64,000 nt of DNA from Kamptonema formosum PCC 6407 (lineage in GTDB: Bacteria > Cyanobacteriota > Cyanobacteriia > Cyanobacteriales > Microcoleaceae): positions 2,594,839 through 2,658,838 of the forward strand of contig NZ_KB235903.1 in NCBI RefSeq assembly GCF_000332155.1. Direction: 5' to 3'. Below are positions 7,427 through 15,523 of the stretch, in pieces. The position numbers were made by a program, and so were the translations under genes. How positions within the stretch are numbered: position 1 is the stretch's first letter; each line of letters starts with the position of its first letter. Below the pieces are notes generated by a model that was not told the origin of the DNA, did not search any database, and saw only the letters and a program-made list of their open reading frames with translations.

Positions 7427-7626
7427 AAATTCGACTCATCGGATACCCCGACGACATAGAGGCATTCGTCAGGGCTCTCAGAGAGGCCAACATCCTCGGC
7501 TCAGACTCAGTTAACTATCCCACCAAAGACGGTGGCAAAGTCCGGCGTTACGTAGATGTCATCCTGCCCGGCACTAATTCATCCAGTGCGCGATCGCCCA
7601 TCATGCAACTCACCGATGGCAAGTAA
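7411..7626 (+). CDS. DUF3970-like small protein
   Basis: A 71-residue protein, MPRFLEIRLIGYPDD with a later KVRRYVDVIL. The pattern of a short beta strand, a helix containing FVRALRE, then a strand ending in a YVDV-type motif resembles the small DUF3970 family seen in phages and mobile DNA; the assignment is from memory. The start at 7411 is supported by AGGAG 6 nt upstream. A longer in-frame extension begins at 7327 but would overlap the previous gene heavily. Confidence 0.5.
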   Translation: MPRFLEIRLIGYPDDIEAFVRALREANILGSDSVNYPTKDGGKVRRYVDVILPGTNSSSARSPIMQLTDGK

Positions 7627-8083
7627 AACTGTACCCATTGGCCAACTCTCACTATTCGACACCTGTCAGTACGAGCGATCGCACTCGCACTACGACATTG
7701 AAGACGGGTACGAAGAGGATGACACTTGGCCGCCAAAACTTGTTAGCGAATCAACTTGGCCACCTGTTAGCGAATCAATTCCTCCACCAAACCCGATAGA
7801 TGATTCGCTAACAAATGATTCGCTAACAACCCCTCAACCCTGTGGAGCCGTCAACAAGTACCACGCTGGCGGCAGTGCTCGCGGCGGTGGTGAGTATTGG
7901 CGGTTTTCTTACCGAGTCGGTAAACGAGTCAAGCACGTACACATACCCGGCGGGTGTGCCACGAGCACATTAGCATCGAACAGGGCGGATGAAGTGAGGG
8001 ATGCGATCGCATCTGGAAGTTCCGCCGCACAAGTTTTAGAATTAATCCGTTCATGGACTAAAAAATGCCACTTTTCAACCTAA
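7616..8083 (+). CDS. Hypothetical element protein with internal repeat block
   Basis: About 155 residues. The N-terminal half is low in structure and includes VSESTWPPVSES and DSLTNDSLTTP, encoded by four copies of a 12-mer (see the 7742-7827 feature). The C-terminal half (GGGEYWRFSYRVG, VKHVHIPGG, then a helix ending VLELIRSW) is a compact domain I have seen in hypothetical proteins of cyanobacterial plasmids and phages; no function is known to me. The ATG at 7616 overlaps the previous stop codon region by 11 bp. Confidence 0.5.
   Translation: MASKTVPIGQLSLFDTCQYERSHSHYDIEDGYEEDDTWPPKLVSESTWPPVSESIPPPNPIDDSLTNDSLTTPQPCGAVNKYHAGGSARGGGEYWRFSYRVGKRVKHVHIPGGCATSTLASNRADEVRDAIASGSSAAQVLELIRSWTKKCHFST
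7742..7827. repeat. Four copies of a 12-mer: two direct, two inverted
   Basis: GTTAGCGAATCA occurs at 7742-7753 and 7766-7777. Its reverse complement TGATTCGCTAAC occurs at 7801-7812 and 7816-7827. The set could fold into a nested hairpin or present four protein-binding sites, like iterons or recombination accessory sites, inside the coding region at 7616-8083. Confidence 0.75.
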
Positions 8084-8892
8084 ATCAAAACCAACAAGTC
8101 ACCTTTCCTATCCCTATTTCCATCATTCTTGGCGGTACTGGTGCTAGCGATGCAGCCGGTGCTAGAGCGAATTTAGATCTAGAATATGCGGGGCGCATTG
8201 GAGCGCCTACAACTTATGGAAGTGTTTCTATTTTTGGATCAATTGGGGGCATTTCAGGAGTAAATTTTCCAGCCGCTCAAGGTAATCCTGTTTTCATGCA
8301 ACACAACACATTCTTGATGAATGGAATGTGGAGCGCAACCATATCAAACCCTTCCGGGGGCTGGATGTGGAGCTACAGAGATGGTAAGTTTCAAGTAAAT
8401 AGCCTCATTAGCGAGGCGGGGGAATATATTGCTTTGGATAAGAGCTTAGGCTCTCTTCCGGGTTATCCTGCCAATCGGTTTCCTGTTGTGAAATCGGACA
8501 ATGCGAATCTCTACTTTTCGATAGGGGGAAACTATAGTTCCTACATTACGGCAGCAGGGACTTACGCTGCCATGAGCGATTTCAATAAAAAAGAAAATAT
8601 TGAAGAAGTAGACTATCAAGATATTTTAGAAAAAGTAAAATACTTGCCAGTATGCAAATACAGCTTTAAGAATTCCGATTCTAGAATTAAGAGCATCGGC
8701 ACTTTTGCCCAAGCTTTCTGGCTAGCATTTCAATTAGGTGGTGATTTGGCAATTTTGCAGGATGATTCACCCACTCAGCCTAATAAAATGCTTGCGCCTT
8801 CAGATATGGCGGGCGTGTGTTTAGCCGCAGTAAAAGGCTTACTAGAAAGAGTGGAGAAGCTAGAGGAAAAAACAGAAAGCCTTACAAATTAG
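8065..8892 (+). CDS. Tail-fibre-like protein with S74 self-cleaving chaperone domain
   Basis: A 275-residue protein. Residues 1-170 are Gly/Ser/Asn-rich beta sequence starting with a GGTGASDAAGARANL segment, a motif common in phage fibres. Residues 171-275 match the peptidase S74 intramolecular chaperone: MSDFNKKENIEEV begins the domain with the Ser-Asp where cleavage is expected, then KYLPVCKYSF, SIGTFAQAF and a C-terminal helical coil ending in LLERVEKLEEK. In known fibres this domain drives trimer folding and then cuts itself off. It overlaps the previous gene by 19 bp. It is the clearest virion-type gene in the element and implies a receptor-binding or adhesin role. Confidence 0.8.
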   Translation: MPLFNLNQNQQVTFPIPISIILGGTGASDAAGARANLDLEYAGRIGAPTTYGSVSIFGSIGGISGVNFPAAQGNPVFMQHNTFLMNGMWSATISNPSGGWMWSYRDGKFQVNSLISEAGEYIALDKSLGSLPGYPANRFPVVKSDNANLYFSIGGNYSSYITAAGTYAAMSDFNKKENIEEVDYQDILEKVKYLPVCKYSFKNSDSRIKSIGTFAQAFWLAFQLGGDLAILQDDSPTQPNKMLAPSDMAGVCLAAVKGLLERVEKLEEKTESLTN

Positions 8893-9454
8893 CGATCGCA
8901 CTCCGTCGCTGTTCCTCAGTCACATCAATATAGCGACTCAAAGAAGTCAAATCCTTGTGCCCCGTCAAACTCTGGATCACCTTAATATCCATCCCCGCCC
9001 GGTGCAGTTCAGTAATAAACCCGCGCCGGGGCGAGTACAAACTATAGCCCCCATGCTCTAACCCCGCCTTAACCAGAGCGCGGCGCAGCGACTTATCCAA
9101 CGCCCTCACCGACAGCGGCTCCCCCTCATTGCAAAGACTCGCAAACAATACCCCCGACTTGGGCGGCCCATATCCCCGCAGTAACATCTCCAGTTCCCGG
9201 TGGCAGGGAACCTCTCGCGTCTGCCTGTCCTTCCTATTGCCCGAAGGAAAAATCAAAGTCTCTCGCGGTTGTCGCCGGTCGGGATTCAGATAAACGTGCT
9301 CGACAAGCATTTTGAGGATCGCCCCTGGACGCTCACCCGTGAACCAAGCCAAAGCCCAGAATAATTTATGAGCCTCATTGTGAAAATTGTCATAAATTAC
9401 CTGAAAAGATTTTCGGTTCAGCGGCGTTGCCTGTCCACATCCTAAAAGCTTCAT
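8882..9454 (-). CDS. Tyrosine recombinase, catalytic domain only
   Basis: A 190-residue protein with the phage-integrase catalytic fold: GERPGAIL (first Arg), a basic strand around residue 75, then YSPRRGF, GHKD and SRYIDV (nucleophile Tyr). It aligns with cyanobacterial integrases of the HSFRR...GH...Y type, except that the first His of HxxR is replaced by Tyr. The usual N-terminal core-binding (SAM-like) domain is absent. It is convergent with the fibre gene, overlapping its end by 11 bp. It probably acts in integration, excision or inversion of DNA within this element. Confidence 0.75.
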   Translation of the reverse strand: MKLLGCGQATPLNRKSFQVIYDNFHNEAHKLFWALAWFTGERPGAILKMLVEHVYLNPDRRQPRETLIFPSGNRKDRQTREVPCHRELEMLLRGYGPPKSGVLFASLCNEGEPLSVRALDKSLRRALVKAGLEHGGYSLYSPRRGFITELHRAGMDIKVIQSLTGHKDLTSLSRYIDVTEEQRRSAIANL

Positions 9455-9648
9455 AGTTCCTGTTTTCTCCCACAGACGCGGCTAACGAGAACCGCCAATC
9501 TTTCTTCTTATAATAGCTCCCCTCAATCGCTTATTGGGCAATCATTACAGAAAACAAACAAGTTCCTCTTTTATCTAAAACAGGAACTTTCCCTGATAGT
9601 TAAAGCCCTTAGATAATATTAAATAAACTACCGCAGCGGGTCTATTTA
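9455..9648. other. Spacer with a hairpin between recombinase and structural block
   Basis: 194 bp of non-coding DNA between divergent genes. It holds an 8-bp inverted repeat AAGTTCCT (9560-9567) / AGGAACTT (9582-9589) with a 14-nt spacer. Promoters for both directions are expected here, but I cannot assign boxes with confidence. Confidence 0.5.
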
Positions 9649-10260
9649 ATGACGGCTATTGTTGTCAACACTAACGGCACAATTAAAGGGGTTAATGCCT
9701 CCGGGGTAGCAACCCCAGGAGCGGCCACCTTGGGAGGGATGATTTATCAATTGGCAGCCTTGGCCATCATGGGCCAGAAAAATACAGCCATCAATCCCCA
9801 AGCACTTGACTATCTCTCTCTCACTGAGGACAGAGAAGCCACCATCTCAGGCGTGACCAACAACAATGGCGGCGTGGCCACCGTTGACTTTTCTCCCCCC
9901 TGTCAAACAGTGCCCTCCACATTTTCCCAAGCCACAACAATTGTTGTGCCTGATTACTTCACATCTCCCAGCATTGGCTACACGGCCGGGTCTGGTGGCA
10001 GTCCCACCTTTACCTCTGGGAATTGGGCAACAGACCTGTGTGATGCCATCCGTTTGATGAATTGGTTACAAATTCAAGCTGATAAAAACCCTTTAAATCT
10101 CACACTCGTAAGTAGCTGGCAGATTAGCAATGCTTCTGCCCTGGGAACCTTGCTCGACGCACAATTGCAAGCCAGCGTAGAAATTCCCTTGCAAGCTATT
10201 AACGACGGTCTGGGAGGGTGGCGTTACATCGGACTTTCGCCGCTGGGAGCACTGAGTTAA
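9649..10260 (+). CDS. Unrecognised, structural-looking protein, 203 aa
   Basis: A 203-residue protein rich in Ala, Thr, Asn and Gly with repeated beta-type segments (REATISGVTNNNGGVATVDF), first gene of the rightward coupled block. It has no signal peptide, catalytic motif or membrane segment. Composition and position suggest a virion or particle component. Its stop codon TAA overlaps the next ATG by one base, as it does for the next two junctions. No family is recognised. Confidence 0.55.
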   Translation: MTAIVVNTNGTIKGVNASGVATPGAATLGGMIYQLAALAIMGQKNTAINPQALDYLSLTEDREATISGVTNNNGGVATVDFSPPCQTVPSTFSQATTIVVPDYFTSPSIGYTAGSGGSPTFTSGNWATDLCDAIRLMNWLQIQADKNPLNLTLVSSWQISNASALGTLLDAQLQASVEIPLQAINDGLGGWRYIGLSPLGALS

Positions 10261-11150
10261 TGGCAGACACAATGCTCAGGCCTGAAGCTACAAAGTCTTT
10301 TCAGTTGGAGCTGAATCAGGCAAATGGTTCCAGCATAGTTGAAATACTTAATTTCGCGACACTGAACGCGGCATTAACACCCCCCGCTGGTTATCTTGCC
10401 TCATCCTGCTCGGCCAACAGAATTATCACCCTACAAGCGCAATATATTCTCCCTTCAATTATTGGAATTGAACCCCCAAATATTTATGAAGAAGAGTCAG
10501 AAGCGGAGAAACAAGCGAAATTCAACGAGGCTCTTGCTAAGGCTCCCTCTAAAGGATTGGCTCTTTATGTAGACACTGGAAGCGGTTGGAAACAACGGAG
10601 CCAAATCCAGCTACAAAATCACGGAAAAACGAATATTGGTGCTTGGAGTTTCCGACCATTATTAAATCCCTTGCTTGATGATGGCACTGGCTTTTATGGG
10701 CCGGGGGATAAAATTGGGGCCTCAATAGTAAATGTGGGCAGCGGTACATTAGGGACTGCCGACAAAATCATTTTGATTGGTTCTACATTGACTATTCCCT
10801 CATTTGTTATTGATAATGGGGCGGTTCCATTCACAAATGCTGCTAACTTTGCCGCAACCGTTACTTCTTCTACTCCTGTTCAATGCCTACCTGCTCGTTC
10901 AACTCGGAAAGAACTCAGGTTAACTACGACTCAGGATGTATGGTTTCGATTCGGGTCTAGTAGTGCAGGGGTAGCCGCTAATACTTGCGCTAAGTTGGCC
11001 GCAGGGGGAGCGTTAACTTATGAAAATGGCCGACTTTCTTTTGAGGGTGAAAGAGGGGAATTGATTGCAAAATCCTATACTCAAGGATTTGCTTTATATG
11101 CCATTGCTGCAAGTGCCACTGCTGTAATTAGTGGTGAGGAATTTTGGTAA
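10260..11150 (+). CDS. Unrecognised, structural-looking protein, 296 aa
   Basis: A 296-residue beta-rich protein. The start at 10260 is chosen because it uses the TAATG overlap; an in-frame start 42 bp upstream would overlap more. The last 90 residues (RKELRLTTTQDVWFRFG, KLAAGGALTYE, ending near VISGEEFW) look like a jelly-roll or capsid-decoration domain, with the R-x-E-L-x-L and late G-E pattern common in small phage structural domains. This is a shape judgement only. A charged insert (EEESEAEKQAKFNEAL) lies near residues 75-90. Confidence 0.5.
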   Translation: MADTMLRPEATKSFQLELNQANGSSIVEILNFATLNAALTPPAGYLASSCSANRIITLQAQYILPSIIGIEPPNIYEEESEAEKQAKFNEALAKAPSKGLALYVDTGSGWKQRSQIQLQNHGKTNIGAWSFRPLLNPLLDDGTGFYGPGDKIGASIVNVGSGTLGTADKIILIGSTLTIPSFVIDNGAVPFTNAANFAATVTSSTPVQCLPARSTRKELRLTTTQDVWFRFGSSSAGVAANTCAKLAAGGALTYENGRLSFEGERGELIAKSYTQGFALYAIAASATAVISGEEFW

Positions 11151-12925
11151 TGGCCAGGATTCTTGACACCATTCTTAGTGTTGATAAAGGGCGAAAGCAA
11201 TTTAAAAGCGCCACAGGTGGAATATCTAACGAAGGCGACGGAATTATAGGAATTTCTGTTAGTGTCCCAAAAGTTCCAGGAACATCAATCTATGGGGAAA
11301 TTGATACCAAAGATATTAGCGCTAGCAGAGCTGGAATAAAAGGGGGAGAAGGCGGAGATGAATCAATCAGTATTGGTAGTGGGGGGTTGTCAATTGAAAG
11401 TTCTACAAGCTTAGGGATTGGTGGAAATACCAGCGTCAGTATTAATGTGGGTTCTGGTGGAGATGTTTCTGCTAGTGCGAATACCGGCATCTCAACACCA
11501 TTCGGTGACTTTGATATTGATGTTGATGTGGTGAAAAATGGTTGCACAATCAGTGTCTCTCGCAACTTTTATAGTCCCATAAAATCTTTTACTTCCACTG
11601 AAACTTACACAGCTCCGGGGTGTAAGCCTAAACAGCCATCGCCATCGCCTACCGGCGGACAATCGCCAAATTTGCCGCCTATGGGTTGTCGGCAAGAATT
11701 AATTTACGCCTATCACCATATGACAGAGAGGACTTGGTATCCAGTCGATTCTCGATACCCTGGCTCACCTTCGATAATTTCAGAAGTAAGTATTGGCTTT
11801 TTTTCAGGGTTAGGTTTTGATGTATCCATTGCTATTAATGGGAATGGGACGGGCTACACCATTACATCGCAAGGAATTAATTATCCATTAAGCGTATATA
11901 CAATGCGAACGGGATTCGGAGGTAATAGTTCTCAGCCTGTACCAGCGCCAGCTACCTATAAATGGAGTTCAACTCTTTTCGTACTTGTTGTAATCAACAA
12001 TGGAGCGAATGGTTTTAGATCGGGATTTTCTATGTATGATGCTTTTGGGGAATATTGGAAAGACTTTAACCATCCTTATGCCACGCAAGTATTAGAAGGA
12101 AGGTACATTTGCAATACTGGTGTTCCCCTCCCATCACCTTCACCGACACCTAAACCTAATTGGAATTTACCACCTATGGCACAAGACAAATGTTGCAGAG
12201 AAACGGCTTCAATGCTAAGAAAAATCATGAAAGTCTTAGCAGTCGAAGACATCGAAAAAAATGGGATAAAAATCCCTAAAGAATTCCTGGCACCCGGAGG
12301 AACTGGACAACTAAAAGTTAGCAATTATGCAGAATTACAACTCAATCTATTTAGAACGGTTAACCGCTATGGAATTGATACTCCCATCAGAGTCAAAATC
12401 AAAGATGTTAACAAAGCCAAAAAAGGCGACCAAAGCGTTGATGTTCAATTTAATTCTCCGGCCGCCGCCATTCAAGCCTTGGTGGAATTGGCAATTGAAA
12501 ATAAGGGGGATGCAGCTACTCGCCTACAGATTCAAGTTCGCCTAATCTATGCTGTCACCCGCACATTAAAGATGGTGGCAGGGATTGGCGAAACTGTCCG
12601 AGAAATCATCAAAATGTTAGGCAGTCCGTTCAAGTGGACAACCACTAGGTTGCCCTTAGAATTTGATTTGTCCGCAGGGTTAACTAATCAATCTAAATCA
12701 GGTGAAGGCTTTGGGGATAAGAAAAAGCAGCCACCTAAAAATGAATCAGAGGATGGGTTAGCCCCCGGTTTGGAGGTAAATGACGAGGATACAACGGAGT
12801 CATTATTACCTGCAATTTTGACTCCTTCTGATTATCCTTTACCCGTACCTCGGTTTGTGGAAACAGAGGATGATTTGCAGGATTTGTTGGTGAAAGCAAT
12901 CTTATTGCTAGGGAGTAAAAAATAA
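11150..12925 (+). CDS. Large modular protein with beta-repeat N-terminus, unrecognised
   Basis: A 591-residue protein of several parts. Residues 1-130 are Gly/Ser-rich beta repeats (SISIGSGGLSIESS, SVSINVGSGGDVSASA). A proline linker (KQPSPSPTGGQSPNLPP) leads to an aromatic domain (about 170-315). A second linker of the same type (PLPSPSPTPKPNWNLPP) leads to a C-terminal helical domain starting with a CC pair, and an acidic tail. The two NLPPM linkers look like duplicated hinges. This resembles an adhesin, tail spike or minor coat protein. The start is set by the TAATG overlap at 11150. No homologous family is recognised. Confidence 0.55.
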   Translation: MARILDTILSVDKGRKQFKSATGGISNEGDGIIGISVSVPKVPGTSIYGEIDTKDISASRAGIKGGEGGDESISIGSGGLSIESSTSLGIGGNTSVSINVGSGGDVSASANTGISTPFGDFDIDVDVVKNGCTISVSRNFYSPIKSFTSTETYTAPGCKPKQPSPSPTGGQSPNLPPMGCRQELIYAYHHMTERTWYPVDSRYPGSPSIISEVSIGFFSGLGFDVSIAINGNGTGYTITSQGINYPLSVYTMRTGFGGNSSQPVPAPATYKWSSTLFVLVVINNGANGFRSGFSMYDAFGEYWKDFNHPYATQVLEGRYICNTGVPLPSPSPTPKPNWNLPPMAQDKCCRETASMLRKIMKVLAVEDIEKNGIKIPKEFLAPGGTGQLKVSNYAELQLNLFRTVNRYGIDTPIRVKIKDVNKAKKGDQSVDVQFNSPAAAIQALVELAIENKGDAATRLQIQVRLIYAVTRTLKMVAGIGETVREIIKMLGSPFKWTTTRLPLEFDLSAGLTNQSKSGEGFGDKKKQPPKNESEDGLAPGLEVNDEDTTESLLPAILTPSDYPLPVPRFVETEDDLQDLLVKAILLLGSKK

Positions 12926-13908
12926 TGGTTTTGGAAATTGCAGCAGGAACTTACGCGACGGCTTTTGTTCGCGGGGAAGCTAATTTGAAATGGCTGGGTG
13001 AAATCTCCTCTCAAGCTGTCAATTGGATGAAGAATGCAGGGAAGGATATTTTAGCCCATCTCGAAAAAGTAAAGGGAGGGGCTATTGAGGTTTGGAATGC
13101 TATTTCTTCGGGCAATTGGGACTTATTTAAAAGTTGGTGGAATGGGGCCTCTACGGTGGAGAAAGGGGCGGGGGTGTTGCTGGCGGGTACTATTATTTAC
13201 GTTGGTGGTTCGGCCATTGGAGGGATTGCGCGCGGGATTGGTGCTGTGCTGACCAGAATTGTGTCGGCTGCGACGGGTGCGGCTGCTAGGGTTGGGCCGG
13301 GGGGTAGAGCATTTCTCGGTGGAACTCTGGCGATGACGGCCCCTCAATTGATGTCAACTGTAGTACAAACTTCGGAAAAACTTTGGCACTTTGATTGGGC
13401 TCAAAGTGATAAATCTTTAATGAATGGAATCAAGAATGCAATTGAGGGTTTATATACTCCATTGGGGCAAGCGTTGGGGCGCTCTGTTGCTTCCGTTATC
13501 GTCGGCGCAAGCGTGAAAAATGTACCAAAAGTACGTATCAATATCCGTCAATTAGCTAACTTAATTGAGATACACGATGGCAATGAAAGCGTTAGAAATA
13601 GTCTTTTAGAAGCGGTGGCGAATATCTGGCAAGCGGTGAAATCCGCAGGGAAAAAGATACTTTTTAACATGACTTACATGAATGTTAGAAAGTTTGTAGC
13701 TAAGGGATTAGGGAAGGAAAACGATCCAGGTTGGGGGAAAGAGTCTCCTAATTTCACCTTTGCCTATAACGAAAAATGGGAAGAAACGGTAAAAACTGTC
13801 TTCCCTAATGAAAAGCTGGCAGAAGTGGTGATTGAAAGTTTTGAGGAATTTTTCGATACTATCGGAGAATTACTTACCGAAGAAGATGTCATTGCGGAGT
13901 TCATTTAA
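12925..13908 (+). CDS. Protein with amphipathic and hydrophobic segments, unrecognised
   Basis: A 327-residue protein. Residues 1-75 are Trp-rich amphipathic helix (NWMKNAGKDILAHLEKV, LFKSWWNGAS). Residues 82-110 are hydrophobic and glycine-rich (VLLAGTIIYVGGSAIGGIAR), a possible membrane segment, followed by an Ala/Gly-rich stretch. The C-terminus is acidic. The composition recalls phage membrane-active or DNA-ejection proteins, but I recognise no family. It is coupled to the previous gene by TAATG and followed after 2 bp by the next ATG. Confidence 0.5.
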   Translation: MVLEIAAGTYATAFVRGEANLKWLGEISSQAVNWMKNAGKDILAHLEKVKGGAIEVWNAISSGNWDLFKSWWNGASTVEKGAGVLLAGTIIYVGGSAIGGIARGIGAVLTRIVSAATGAAARVGPGGRAFLGGTLAMTAPQLMSTVVQTSEKLWHFDWAQSDKSLMNGIKNAIEGLYTPLGQALGRSVASVIVGASVKNVPKVRINIRQLANLIEIHDGNESVRNSLLEAVANIWQAVKSAGKKILFNMTYMNVRKFVAKGLGKENDPGWGKESPNFTFAYNEKWEETVKTVFPNEKLAEVVIESFEEFFDTIGELLTEEDVIAEFI

Positions 13909-13910
13909 TT

Positions 13911-14276
13911 ATGGCAAAGAAACCATCGCTACAGAAGAAGGAAAGGCGGCCCAAGACCCCTGCTGAGGAGAAGCAGAACTTTAAAAAGGAGCTGGAAGAT
14001 AGGATAAATAGTTACCAGGAAGTTGTAGAAACAGACGGCTTTCTGCAACGGCGAAATATCCGCACGGCGATGGGGGTTGGCAATTTGAAACAATGGGCGA
14101 ACGAGTTTGAGTGGGGTTATGGTGGGACGGCCACAGAGCATCCTAAAAAGCCTGTCAATCCTCAATTGCCTTATGAGGAACTTCAAGAGGAAAGGCCAGT
14201 AATTAAGAAGGTGAATAAGGAGCAACCTCGCAAACTTAAACCAGTCGGCAAACGAGAGGAGAAAGGTAAAAAATGA
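13911..14276 (+). CDS. Small Lys-rich protein, unrecognised
   Basis: A 121-residue, very basic protein, Lys-rich at both ends (MAKKPSLQKKERRPK, then a KPVGKREEKGKK tail), with a central helical part and GYGG. Such composition suggests nucleic-acid association or a scaffold role. Its TGA overlaps the next ATG (ATGA). Confidence 0.5.
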   Translation: MAKKPSLQKKERRPKTPAEEKQNFKKELEDRINSYQEVVETDGFLQRRNIRTAMGVGNLKQWANEFEWGYGGTATEHPKKPVNPQLPYEELQEERPVIKKVNKEQPRKLKPVGKREEKGKK

Positions 14277-15394
14277 CACTTGAACCATTCCGGTTAGCCA
14301 CTTACCGCAAGATGGCTGAGGAGGAAGCTAGTACGGTTGTTAATCAACAAAAACCAACCGATGAGCCGTTGCAGCGGCAACCTCTGTTTGATGTCTACGA
14401 GTTATTACTCAATCAATCCAATAAAGATGAGCGATTATTTCTTAGCGGCTCGGAGCCGTTCATCCCATTACAGGCATCTTTACTAAAGGCAACTGAATTA
14501 ATAATTGATTGGCGGGTGAATTGGTCGGAGGGGAATTTTAAGAAGTGGGCTAAGGCTTTTGAAGATGGATTTGCGGAGTTTGTTACTGGTGTAAATCCAG
14601 AGCTAAAGAAGCTTTGGACTAAGCAACCTTGGCCGGGGATTGAGAAGGCAAATCGCCCTAAGATTGTTGAGATTAAGGTGCATGGCAATCGGAAAGTGCG
14701 GCCCGATTTTAAGGTGGTTCAATTCTTTGAAAATCGCCAGAATTTACAGGAGTGGAGGATTTTTAGCGGATCTTATTCTCAGATAGCTGGTCAGATTATC
14801 CACTGGTGGAATCAGAAGGCTGGCGAGGGTGTTAGTGGCGGGAAAAGCGATGTTATCAAGCGTTCTGGGCATCCAGAAGTTACGTTGTATTTCAGGCAAG
14901 AAAGCAATTTTGAGAAAGGCTTTCAACCAGTTAAAGGAGAAATCAGCTTTGATTTAATGGATCTAACAGATAATCCATTGATGACAGGCAAGGGGAAGTT
15001 TAAGTTAATAACAGAGAAAGATATTAACAATTTAGGTAAGAAAATAACCAGTATTTTTAGAACAAAACCACCTTATACCTGGTCAAAAGGCAAAAAGCAA
15101 ATTGCTTATCACGATTGGGGCCGGGGGTACAATTTCCTCATCTATTGTTCCAGCCATGAGGAAGGGGAACGGCTAGCGAGTGCCGTCCTGGACATCCAGG
15201 GGCACAAGCTGGATGAAGCTTTCCTGAAGCAGGGGGCCGCCAAGAACCCAGGGGCGGCTTATCCAGCCCCCAAAGAGATAACGGTGTTGGGCCAAAAGCG
15301 CCGTACTCCCAGACTGAGGCCCAGCGCGGACGTGGTTTATCAGTACGCCAAGATTTACCTGCCTACCATCAAAGAGTCGAAAGTCATCGCCTAG
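14273..15394 (+). CDS. Unrecognised element protein, 373 aa
   Basis: A 373-residue soluble protein, mixed alpha/beta, with a C-terminal part containing KKQIAYHDWGRGYNFLIYC followed by EEGERLASAVLDIQGHKLDE. No Walker, nuclease or lysis motif is visible. It is the last gene of the tightly coupled run and is followed by 129 bp of spacer holding the 14-bp palindrome AACCCTATAGGGTT (15422-15435). Confidence 0.5.
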   Translation: MTLEPFRLATYRKMAEEEASTVVNQQKPTDEPLQRQPLFDVYELLLNQSNKDERLFLSGSEPFIPLQASLLKATELIIDWRVNWSEGNFKKWAKAFEDGFAEFVTGVNPELKKLWTKQPWPGIEKANRPKIVEIKVHGNRKVRPDFKVVQFFENRQNLQEWRIFSGSYSQIAGQIIHWWNQKAGEGVSGGKSDVIKRSGHPEVTLYFRQESNFEKGFQPVKGEISFDLMDLTDNPLMTGKGKFKLITEKDINNLGKKITSIFRTKPPYTWSKGKKQIAYHDWGRGYNFLIYCSSHEEGERLASAVLDIQGHKLDEAFLKQGAAKNPGAAYPAPKEITVLGQKRRTPRLRPSADVVYQYAKIYLPTIKESKVIA

Positions 15395-15421
15395 CCTTGG
15401 CTATTTACTTTTAATTGTTCT

Positions 15422-15435
15422 AACCCTATAGGGTT
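15422..15435. promoter_or_regulatory. 14-bp perfect palindrome
   Basis: AACCCTATAGGGTT is fully self-complementary and lies in the spacer between the coupled gene block and the gene at 15524. It could be an operator; the function is unknown. Confidence 0.35.
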
Positions 15436-15523
15436 CGATTTTCCGATTAAGCCTGAAACCTATAGCCATCAAGGGGTGTGGCGGCTAAGCTGAAAAGACA
15501 CGCGATCGCAGGATTTTGACAAT

